A DNA stretch of 5,159 nucleotides from Prevotella sp. UBA7594 (GTDB lineage Bacteria > Bacteroidota > Bacteroidia > Bacteroidales > Bacteroidaceae). Positions within the stretch are counted from its first letter, which is position 1, and the number at the start of each line of letters is the position of its first letter. The translations under genes were made by a program, and so were the position numbers. The stretch spans positions 1 to 5,159 of the forward strand of contig DLKG01000020.1 in the NCBI GenBank assembly GCA_002490315.1, in the 5' to 3' direction. Positions 1 through 5,159 of this stretch are shown here, piece by piece. The notes beneath the pieces are model-generated. The model saw only the letters and a list, made by a program, of their open reading frames with translations. It ran no database searches and had not been told where the DNA came from.

Positions 1-22
1 TGCTCATGCCGAGCATACAAGA

Positions 23-63
23 AAAAATCCGCAACGCCTTTTTTATAGGCATTGCGGATTTTT
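23..63 (-). terminator. Intrinsic terminator of the POT transporter gene
   Basis: Two 16-base arms (23-38 and 48-63) flank a 9-base loop. Read on the minus strand, the stem starts 17 bases after the transporter's TAA stop and its 3' arm ends in a run of six T (bases 27-22), the classic form of a Rho-independent terminator. The arms match at 15 of 16 positions. The odd position is a U-G wobble in the minus-strand RNA but a C-A mismatch in the plus-strand RNA, which favours service to the minus-strand gene. The plus-strand read also ends in T5-C-T5, so it could stop convergent transcription from a gene beyond the left edge. Confidence 0.88.
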
Positions 64-80
64 CTTTTTAATTTGTGTGG

Positions 81-1607
81 TTAGCTAACCTTATTGAGCT
101 TCTTTATAATTGAGAAGATAAAGAGAGCGGCAACAAGACAGATGACGGCGAGCACACCCCATACTACGGGCAGCGGCTTATCCCACATGTGACCGGGTAT
201 TGACACGAGTTTGTTGCCAATAGCCGTAGCTACGAACCAACCACCCATCATCATGCCCTTGTACTTCGTAGGAGCCACCTTCGACACGAACGAGATACCT
301 ATCGGCGAGAGCAGCAGCTCGGCAAAAGTAAGTATAAGATACGTGCGTATGAGGATGTTAGGATCCATATCGGCAAGGTGCTCAGGCTGGTTAGGTGTAG
401 GCAAGCCGAGGCACGACACCGTAAGCCAGACGTATGCCACGGCTGCCACAAGCATACCAAGACCTATCTTCACTGGTGCTTTCGGCTCCTTGCCCTTCTT
501 GCCGAGCCATGAGAAGATAGCTATGCTCACCGGTGTGAGCGCCACTACGAAACACGGGTTGAACTGCTGGAATATAGGTGCTGCGATGCTCACCGACTCA
601 GATGCTGAGTGCAGGTAGGTGTACACAAGAATTGCTGCCGGAATGACAACGAGGGCTGCATTGGTAAGCACTGTCTTCAGGTTGTATTTCTGCGCTGTGA
701 ACAGGCCGCAAACGCCGAACATAATGAATATGCACCAAACAAGGTTGATGACATTAAACGCCATACCTGTTGCACCCGATGCCGAACGTGCCGTGAACTC
801 GTCGGCAAACCATGTGAGGGTAAGGCCGTTCTGGTGGAATGCCATCCAGAAGAATATCACCACTGCGAACACGAGACACAGACACACGATGCGCTCCTTG
901 GTATCGCTGGGCGTGTCGCCAATCTCGTCCTTTACGTACTCCTTGAGGTCTTCGTTACGCTTTTCCTTCGACACGGGAGCTATCACGTGCTTATACGTGG
1001 GGCGGCCGAGGAAATAGATTATTATCGACACGATCACCGACACGCAAGCCACTGCAAAGGCGAAGTGGTAAGAGTCGGCCTTGGAGTAGCCGAGCGAGTT
1101 CTGTGCCCATGCCATGATGGCGGTGGCGGCAGTAGGAGCGAAGAGTGCGCCGATGTTGATAGCCATATAGAAGAGGGAGAAGCCAGAGTCACGCTGCGAT
1201 GCGTAGCGTTCCTCATTGTAGAGGTCGCCCACCATCACTTGCAGGTTGCCCTTGAAGAATCCCGTGCCGAGACTCACGAGCAGCAAGGCGGCCCCCATGG
1301 CAGCAATAGCAACCGTGCCACCTCCCAACGGAATGGACAGGAACAGATAGCCGAGGAACATGATGGAGATGCCGATGATTACCATCTTGTTGTACCCCCA
1401 CTTGTCGGCTGCCATACCTCCGAAGAGCGGCAGGAAATACACTGCGGCAAGGAACCACGAATAAACCTCAGACGCCACACTCGCGCTGAAGCCGAAATTC
1501 TCACCGAGGAACAAAGCGAACACGGCAAGCATCGTATAGTAGCCGAAGCGCTCACCAGTGTTTGCCAATGCTAAGGTCCACAGACCCTTTGGTTGGTTTT
1601 CAAACAT
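81..1607 (-). CDS. POT/PTR2-family (MFS) di- or tripeptide transporter, Bacteroidota type
   Basis: This is a 508-residue inner-membrane protein of the proton-dependent oligopeptide transporter family, a normal length for bacterial members. TM1 carries NTGERFGYY (residues 16-24), the counterpart of the family ExxERFxYY motif. MFS motif A follows as ADKWGY (67-72). The two PTR2 signature regions are GTGFFKGN (114-121) and FYMAINIGA (146-154). The long charged stretch at about 202-240 fits the loop between TM6 and TM7. A TM10 segment, FAELLLSPIG (428-437), supplies the conserved glutamate E430. By family comparison, E19, R20, K119 and E430 correspond to E25, R26, K126 and E400 of PepT-St, the residues tied to proton coupling and peptide binding. 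The first motif glutamate is Asn16 here. The ATG at 1605-1607 is chosen because it begins the usual short N-terminus before TM1; the leader is A/T-rich with no Shine-Dalgarno. Expected substrates are di- and tripeptides, but specificity is not visible. The gene has its own promoter and terminator and seems monocistronic. Confidence 0.93.
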   Translation of the reverse strand: MFENQPKGLWTLALANTGERFGYYTMLAVFALFLGENFGFSASVASEVYSWFLAAVYFLPLFGGMAADKWGYNKMVIIGISIMFLGYLFLSIPLGGGTVAIAAMGAALLLVSLGTGFFKGNLQVMVGDLYNEERYASQRDSGFSLFYMAINIGALFAPTAATAIMAWAQNSLGYSKADSYHFAFAVACVSVIVSIIIYFLGRPTYKHVIAPVSKEKRNEDLKEYVKDEIGDTPSDTKERIVCLCLVFAVVIFFWMAFHQNGLTLTWFADEFTARSASGATGMAFNVINLVWCIFIMFGVCGLFTAQKYNLKTVLTNAALVVIPAAILVYTYLHSASESVSIAAPIFQQFNPCFVVALTPVSIAIFSWLGKKGKEPKAPVKIGLGMLVAAVAYVWLTVSCLGLPTPNQPEHLADMDPNILIRTYLILTFAELLLSPIGISFVSKVAPTKYKGMMMGGWFVATAIGNKLVSIPGHMWDKPLPVVWGVLAVICLVAALFIFSIIKKLNKVS

Positions 1608-1669
1608 AAATTTGTTTTATTATTGGTTTTAAGAATTAATTAATTTGGCGTATTTATGCTCTGAATGTA

Positions 1670-1701
1670 CAAAATTAAGAACATTTATCCACATATGCAA
1701 A
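1670..1701 (-). promoter_or_regulatory. Predicted sigma-ABfr-type promoter of the POT transporter gene
   Basis: On the minus strand a TTTG box (1698-1701) is followed after exactly 20 bases by TAATTTTG (1670-1677), a perfect match to the Bacteroidota -33/-7 consensus TTTG and TAnnTTTG. Transcription would begin near 1664-1666 and leave a leader of about 57-59 bases. That leader is very A/T-rich, includes the self-complementary AATTAATTAATT at 1634-1645, and has no Shine-Dalgarno, as is usual in this phylum. The site lies between the sulfatase stop and the transporter start, so the transporter can be expressed apart from the upstream genes. Confidence 0.75.
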
Positions 1702-1721
1702 CTAAACGGCTGTTTTTCGTT

Positions 1722-1753
1722 GGCAAAGTGTCATACGGAGCGTTCGCTTTGCC
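1722..1753 (-). repeat. Inverted repeat immediately after the sulfatase stop; weak terminator candidate
   Basis: GGCAAAG and CTTTGCC form perfect 7-base arms (1722-1728 and 1747-1753). One further G-C pair lies inside after a mismatch, and the interior between the arms is 18 bases. The right arm directly abuts the sulfatase TGA. In the minus-strand RNA the stem is followed by AACGAAAAAC rather than a U-run, so it is not a standard intrinsic terminator. It could stabilise the mRNA 3' end or slow transcription before the transporter promoter about 20 bases further on. The pairing is directly visible; the role is uncertain. Confidence 0.4.
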
Positions 1754-3295
1754 TCACTTCGGCAGCGTAACCTTGAAGAGCTGACTGTCCCTGTGCTCAG
1801 CACGTACAATGTCAACGAGCTGCTTTACGATGTCGGGATGCTGAAGGCTTACATCGTGGTCTTCATGAAGGTCGGTAGCGAGATTGTAGAGCCGCGGCTG
1901 TCCGCTTACAACTATCAGCTTCCAGTCGCCGCGACGTACTGCAATCTGGTCGGTCTCGTGAAACTCCCAATAGAGATGGTCGTGGCGCTGCTGGCTTGCG
2001 CCGTCGCCGAGGAGCGTTGGAGCGATGGAGATGCCGTCGAAGCCGTCGCCGGGCAGACGCCGGTTGACGTAGCGCTTTTGGAAATCGCGCACTCCAGCGA
2101 GATCGCAGAAGGTTGGCATGAGGTCGTAGAAGGCGAAGGGCAAATCGCTCACGAAACCTGCCTTGACGTGTCCGGGCCACCATGCGATGAAGGGAATACG
2201 TATGCCGCCCTCATAGCATTGCCGCTTGAGTCCGCGAAGCTTGCCGTCGCGCCCGAAAAACTCCGGGTCGGCGCCGCCCTCCTCATGAGGCCCGTTGTCG
2301 GACGTGAAGACGACGAGCGTGTTCTTGTCGAGTCCTTTCTCCTTCAGTTTCGCCATCACCTCGCCGACGTACCCGTCGAGGCGCGTTATCATTCCGGCAA
2401 ACTGTGCATGGGTGTGCTCAACAGGATTATAGCGCGACCCTTCCTGTCCTCCCCACGTCTTGTCGAGGAAGAACTTCTGCTTGTAGGCTTCGAGCAGACT
2501 GTCGTCGGGCTGTGCCAGTTCGGCATGTGGCAGAGTGTATGTGAAGAAGCCCACGAAGGGATGGTCTGCGTCTTGGCGGTCGAGCCATTGGAGCGCTTTT
2601 TCGTGTATGATACGTGCCGAATACTGCGGACGCTTGAAATAGTCGCGTCCGAACATTGGATACTTGATGTTGTCCTCCATCACTTCGCGCACTACAGCCG
2701 TGTCGCCCATGGAGCGCGAGTAACGATTGAGGAAGTTGGGATAGTAGAGATGTGCCTGAAACTGGCATATATACCCGTAGAACTCGTCGATGCCACGCTT
2801 GTCGGGTGTCGAGGGCGATCCCTCGTAGCCGCCTGCCCACTTGCCGAAGAGCGCCGTGGTGTAGCCACGCTTCTTGAGTATCTCTGGCAGTATGGCATGG
2901 CGTGGGTCGTAGGGTTCCTGTCCGGCTACGGCGTAGTCGATGTTGTTGCCGTAGCGCACGGTGCTGTCAGCCGACCAGTACTCGCGGTTGCCGCGCACGT
3001 GAGTATGTCCAGAATGTTGTCCGGTCATTATCGCCGCACGCGACGGCGCTGACACCGGCGACCCGGCATATGCCTGCGTGAAGCGCATGCCCTCGGCAGC
3101 CATACGGTCGATGTTGGGAGTGGAGATGTAGGGCTGTCCGTAGCAGGCGAGGTCGCCGTAGCCCATGTCATCGCAAAGGATGAAGATGATGTTGGGAGTC
3201 TGTGGAGCCTTATGGCGTGCCGCCGGTTTCTTGGCTGCAAGCAGCAAGGGCACGCTGAAGAGCAGCGTGGCGGTAGTGATGGCATATTTTCTCAT
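1754..3295 (-). CDS. Secreted Ser-type sulfatase (S1 family, alkaline phosphatase superfamily)
   Basis: This 513-residue formylglycine-dependent sulfatase hydrolyses sulfate esters, in this phylum usually on host or algal glycans. Residues 1-20 form a signal peptide (MRKY, hydrophobic core, LLLAA) without a lipobox, so a periplasmic or otherwise exported location is expected. The first metal-binding pair is D42-D43 in ILCDDMGYGD. The signature SAPSR (82-86) places the modified residue at Ser82, so maturation needs an anaerobic radical-SAM enzyme (anSME), which is not in this window. Further active-site residues are R86, K152 (FGKW), probably H257 (LPHAE), D333-N334 (TSDNGPH) and K357 (GKLRGLK). 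The C-terminal subdomain includes the typical AVRRGDWKLI and LYNLATD segments (about 452-476). In the GKWHLG segment the usual His is Ala154. The start is firm: the ATG opens the signal peptide and overlaps the TGA of the upstream regulator as ATGA, implying translational coupling. The natural substrate cannot be read from sequence alone. Confidence 0.95.
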   Translation of the reverse strand: MRKYAITTATLLFSVPLLLAAKKPAARHKAPQTPNIIFILCDDMGYGDLACYGQPYISTPNIDRMAAEGMRFTQAYAGSPVSAPSRAAIMTGQHSGHTHVRGNREYWSADSTVRYGNNIDYAVAGQEPYDPRHAILPEILKKRGYTTALFGKWAGGYEGSPSTPDKRGIDEFYGYICQFQAHLYYPNFLNRYSRSMGDTAVVREVMEDNIKYPMFGRDYFKRPQYSARIIHEKALQWLDRQDADHPFVGFFTYTLPHAELAQPDDSLLEAYKQKFFLDKTWGGQEGSRYNPVEHTHAQFAGMITRLDGYVGEVMAKLKEKGLDKNTLVVFTSDNGPHEEGGADPEFFGRDGKLRGLKRQCYEGGIRIPFIAWWPGHVKAGFVSDLPFAFYDLMPTFCDLAGVRDFQKRYVNRRLPGDGFDGISIAPTLLGDGASQQRHDHLYWEFHETDQIAVRRGDWKLIVVSGQPRLYNLATDLHEDHDVSLQHPDIVKQLVDIVRAEHRDSQLFKVTLPK

Positions 3296-3858
3296 ATTTT
3301 GTCGATTTGTTTGCGGTTGTTGACGGTTGATGCCTTGTACGCCGACGGCGTGACGCCGACGACGCTCTTGAATTGCGCGCTTAGATAAGCCACGCTCGAA
3401 TAGCCAAGGCGCCGTGCTATCTCCGTGAGCGTCAGTTCGCCGTAGGAGAGCAGTTCCTTTACATACTCCACCTTCTGCGTTATGACATATTTCTCTATCG
3501 TGGAGCCTGTTGATGCGGAGAAGAGTTTGCTCAAGGCGCTGTAGTCCGAATGGAGTTGGTCGGCAAGGAGTGTGGACATGTTCTGCGCAGTGGCGGTGGA
3601 ATCGGAGTAGCGAAGAGATTCTATAATAATGGTCTTGATGCGTTCCACTGTTGTCTGCCGACTGTCGCGCAACATCTCAAAGCCAAGGGCGTAGAGGTGA
3701 TTGGCCAGTTCGGCGAGAGCTGTGTCAGACAGCTCTTCCTCAACGTCGACATATCCAAGCTCTACGCGCATCACGGACGCCCCTGTTTGCTCAAATGCTG
3801 AGCGCACGGCTGCCTTGCAACGGTCGCACACCATATTCTTGACGTAATAGGTTTTCAT
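3292..3858 (-). CDS. HMA-AraC regulator: N-terminal metal-type CxxC domain fused to an AraC helix-turn-helix domain
   Basis: This 188-residue cytoplasmic protein joins two parts. Residues 1 to about 65 look like a heavy-metal-associated (HMA) fold: a first strand TYYVKN, the motif MVCDRC with Cys11 and Cys14, a helix, then VMRVELGYVDVEEELS and a C-terminal strand near GFEML. Residues about 70-175 are an AraC/XylS DNA-binding domain with two helix-turn-helix units, one at about 94-114 (LLADQLHSDYSALSKLFS) and one at about 142-175, including LTEIARRLGYSS and the family end FKSVVGVTPSAYK. The usual AraC sugar-binding domain is absent, so the HMA part is the probable sensor, for a thiophilic metal such as copper or zinc or for thiol redox state; this is inference. 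Proteins of this build are common but little studied in Bacteroidota. The ATG at 3856-3858 follows an A-rich leader. The gene ends in ATGA shared with the sulfatase, its likely target or co-expressed partner. No promoter is evident in the 79-base gap upstream, so it is probably read from the 5017-5048 promoter. Confidence 0.9.
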   Translation of the reverse strand: MKTYYVKNMVCDRCKAAVRSAFEQTGASVMRVELGYVDVEEELSDTALAELANHLYALGFEMLRDSRQTTVERIKTIIIESLRYSDSTATAQNMSTLLADQLHSDYSALSKLFSASTGSTIEKYVITQKVEYVKELLSYGELTLTEIARRLGYSSVAYLSAQFKSVVGVTPSAYKASTVNNRKQIDKI

Positions 3859-3881
3859 TTTAGTTTATTTTTAGTTCTTTA

Positions 3882-3894
3882 TGTCCATAGGACA
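3882..3894. repeat. Perfect 13-base palindrome upstream of the HMA-AraC gene; candidate operator
   Basis: TGTCC-ATA-GGACA is a perfect dyad with 5-base arms and a 3-base centre. Its near edge is 23 bases upstream of the regulator's ATG. It is the only G/C-containing dyad in an otherwise A/T-rich gap, which makes it a possible binding site for a dimeric regulator or a small leader hairpin. AraC proteins usually bind direct rather than inverted repeats, so autoregulation by this AraC protein is only one option. A dyad this short can arise by chance. Confidence 0.35.
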
Positions 3895-3921
3895 CGCTAA
3901 CTGCTTAAAACTCTTTACTTT

Positions 3922-3937
3922 CATATTCCTCAATATG
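3922..3937 (-). repeat. Short A/U-rich hairpin directly after the phytase-like gene's stop codon
   Basis: CATATT and AATATG form perfect 6-base arms around a 4-base loop (GAGG in the minus-strand RNA). The hairpin begins at the base after the TAA stop. It lacks a G/C-rich stem and a following U-run, so it is unlikely to terminate transcription. It may mark or protect an mRNA end between the first and second genes of the operon, or be chance in A/T-rich sequence. Confidence 0.3.
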
Positions 3938-4993
3938 TTATTTGCTGATGACGATAGTCTTAAACCAGTCGTGCAGCACCCCGGCATAGCCGTTCTGCGA
4001 GTCGCTGACAAGCAGTAGCACAAGACTTCCGTCGGCAAGCGGCGGAGCGAGACACATGCCCTCGTAATTGGCCCAGGAATGTTCGAAGAGCGACAATTTC
4101 GTGCGCCACTTCGTGAGCAGGCGCTTCTCAACGCATGGGGCGTCGGCAGTGGCGGGCGTGGCGAGTGGATAGGGCGTAGATGAAGAAGGGTCTACAAGAA
4201 ACAGCTTGCACTGACAGAAGGCTCCTATCTTCATCTTCGGCACGAACGCCTCGCGCTCAAGCACGAGAAGTTGCCCGTCGGGCAGAACACACAACTCGCT
4301 GACACCCATGACGTAGGTCTGCGCTGCCTTTGTCGTCGATGGTGCATCCATACGGTAGAGCCATGACGTGGGCGGCGCACTGTGGTCGCTCCAGTCAAAC
4401 GCCATGAGGCGCAGCACATTGGCATGTGGCGAGGCAGGCGTGGCTGGAGAGCCGTCGCGTCGGAGCGTGCTCTCGTTGATGGTGTAGAGCCTGTGGGCGA
4501 CGCTGTCGTAGGCGAGCGATTCAAAGACGTAGTTGGGAAAGAAATCGCTGGATGACATCGACCATTCCCACAACCCCTCCTTCTCGGAAACATCGCCAAG
4601 AAGGTATTCCTTCAGGCGGCACTTGCCCTCGCTGGCTACGACTGCCGTGGAGTCGCTAACACGCACCATCGCCTCATTGTCGAGTCCACGCGCGTCTACT
4701 CTACCCTTTCCGCCAAGATAGTCACCACGCAGCAACTCGCCTGTAGAGAAATCGATGGTTAGACGCACGTTGAAATAGAGCGTGGAGTCCGACTTGTCGC
4801 TCACCATGGCGTAGACGTCACCGCCCATTGGGACAATGGAGCTGTAGTTGCCTGGAGGAATACTGCCGAAATGCTTCTGCGGCAACATTCTCGTCACATG
4901 CCATGCCGCCTTGTCGCGCGCGGCTACGCCGCAGCAGACAGCCGACATCAGCAGGAACATTAATATCTTTAAGTTGTTTTTTTTCTTGAACAT
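3938..4993 (-). CDS. Exported phytase-like (esterase-like activity of phytase) domain protein
   Basis: This 351-residue protein resembles the phytase-like family (Pfam 'esterase-like activity of phytase'), whose members are predicted beta-propellers with poorly known substrates. Numbered from the ATG, residues 1 to about 25 are a signal peptide: MFKKKNNLK, a hydrophobic core, then AVCCGVAA. Cleavage after Ala24 or Ala25 is likely; the two cysteines do not sit in a good lipobox. Family-type motifs are DNEAM (105-109), FESLAYD (157-163) near INES (172-175), VSELCVLPDGQLLVLERE (231-248), NYEGM (309-313) and LLLVSDSQN (326-334). The repeated acidic E-G/S/A motifs are the hallmark of the family. 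An upstream in-frame TTG at 5006-5008 would add five residues, but it falls within a few bases of the predicted transcription start, so the ATG at 4991-4993 is preferred. It is probably the first gene of an operon with the HMA-AraC regulator and sulfatase. Phosphate-ester hydrolysis is possible but unproven. Confidence 0.8.
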   Translation of the reverse strand: MFKKKNNLKILMFLLMSAVCCGVAARDKAAWHVTRMLPQKHFGSIPPGNYSSIVPMGGDVYAMVSDKSDSTLYFNVRLTIDFSTGELLRGDYLGGKGRVDARGLDNEAMVRVSDSTAVVASEGKCRLKEYLLGDVSEKEGLWEWSMSSSDFFPNYVFESLAYDSVAHRLYTINESTLRRDGSPATPASPHANVLRLMAFDWSDHSAPPTSWLYRMDAPSTTKAAQTYVMGVSELCVLPDGQLLVLEREAFVPKMKIGAFCQCKLFLVDPSSSTPYPLATPATADAPCVEKRLLTKWRTKLSLFEHSWANYEGMCLAPPLADGSLVLLLVSDSQNGYAGVLHDWFKTIVISK

Positions 4994-5016
4994 AAAAACA
5001 AATGACAATTCAATGC

Positions 5017-5048
5017 CAAAATTATTACATTTATTCCGTTCCTACAAC
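5017..5048 (-). promoter_or_regulatory. Predicted sigma-ABfr-type promoter of the phytase-like/HMA-AraC/sulfatase operon
   Basis: On the minus strand GTTG (5045-5048), one base from the TTTG consensus, is followed after 20 bases by TAATTTTG (5017-5024), a perfect TAnnTTTG box. The start of transcription would be near 5012, giving a leader of about 18 bases before the ATG at 4993. The -7 box and the spacing are identical to those of the transporter promoter at 1670-1701. Further upstream (5049-5159) the sequence is A/T-rich, with no frame I can support as a gene and no clear terminator. A minus-strand neighbour could end only in the last bases of the window. Confidence 0.65.
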
Positions 5049-5159
5049 TTTTTCATATAGCATTTTCAAAGAAACACACAAAAACATTCTAATTCAATTG
5101 CAACACCTTTCGCCCATGTCTTCTTAGTCTTTTCTTTCCTTATATCAATAGTTCGTTAA

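Noticed and set aside
1..15. Perfect inverted repeat TGCTC-ATGCC-GAGCA at the left edge
   Set aside because: Five-base arms at the window edge are not followed by a T-run and could be part of a gene or a chance match; too little sequence to judge.
609..1574. A 321-residue plus-strand open frame opposite the transporter
   Set aside because: Its translation is rich in His, Cys and Glu, as expected for the antisense of a membrane protein gene. It has no family resemblance, and the opposite strand carries an unmistakable POT protein.
1793..3052. A 419-residue open frame on the plus strand opposite the sulfatase
   Set aside because: It is fully antisense to a sulfatase with all key motifs, its translation has no recognisable domain, and its length is explained by the G/C-rich third positions of the real gene.
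3342..3357. GGCGT-GACGCC-like dyad inside the HMA-AraC gene
   Set aside because: It lies in the conserved VVGVTPSAYK coding segment, and the palindrome is explained by codon choice for those residues.
4848..5060. A 70-residue plus-strand open frame running into the right-hand leader
   Set aside because: It is mostly antisense to the signal peptide and promoter of the phytase-like gene, and its A/T-rich end gives only low-complexity residues.
5007..5098. Two copies of AATTCAAT (5007-5014 and 5091-5098) in the phytase-like leader region
   Set aside because: An 8-base A/T-rich repeat 84 bases apart is expected by chance in such sequence and fits no known spacing for a direct-repeat operator.
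5049..5159. Possible small gene or the end of an upstream minus-strand gene
   Set aside because: All three minus-strand frames meet stops within the first 20 or so bases from the edge, and later frames are short without a credible start or composition.

Overview
The window looks like a piece of a Bacteroidota chromosome, most likely Prevotellaceae or a close relative. The evidence is protein style plus promoter style. No gene has a clear Shine-Dalgarno sequence, and starts are preceded by A/T-rich leaders. Two sites match the Bacteroidota sigma-ABfr promoter (TTTG, about 20 bases, TAnnTTTG). The proteins are a Ser-type sulfatase, a short HMA-AraC regulator and a POT transporter of the NTGERFGYY type, all familiar from gut Bacteroidota. 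Assignment to a genus is inference; no rRNA or marker gene is present.

All four credible genes lie on the minus strand and read from the right edge to the left. From right to left: an AT-rich leader (about 4994-5159) with a promoter at 5017-5048; a secreted phytase-like/esterase-like protein (3938-4993); a 79-base gap with two small inverted repeats but no recognisable promoter; a 188-residue HMA-AraC regulator (3292-3858); and a secreted Ser-type sulfatase (1754-3295) whose ATG overlaps the regulator's TGA as ATGA. A 146-base intergenic region (1608-1753) holds a weak inverted repeat and a near-consensus promoter. It is followed by a POT-family peptide transporter (81-1607) and a strong intrinsic terminator (23-63).

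The simplest reading is two transcription units. The first is phytase-like protein, regulator and sulfatase, started at about 5012. The second is the POT transporter alone, started at about 1664 and ended by the hairpin at 23-63. The first unit pairs two predicted exported proteins, one a clear ester hydrolase and one from a hydrolase-like family, with a cytoplasmic regulator that carries a soft-metal-type CxxC domain. This suggests scavenging of sulfate or phosphate esters under control of a metal or thiol-redox signal, but substrate and signal cannot be read from the sequence. The POT transporter may supply peptides to the cell; its link to the first unit is only proximity and shared strand.

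I see no tRNA, rRNA, CRISPR array, insertion sequence, transposase, phage gene or broken gene. Most other open frames are shadows of the four genes. Nothing here is clearly a new system. The best leads are the translationally coupled metal-domain AraC regulator and sulfatase, and the altered proton-coupling motif of the transporter.
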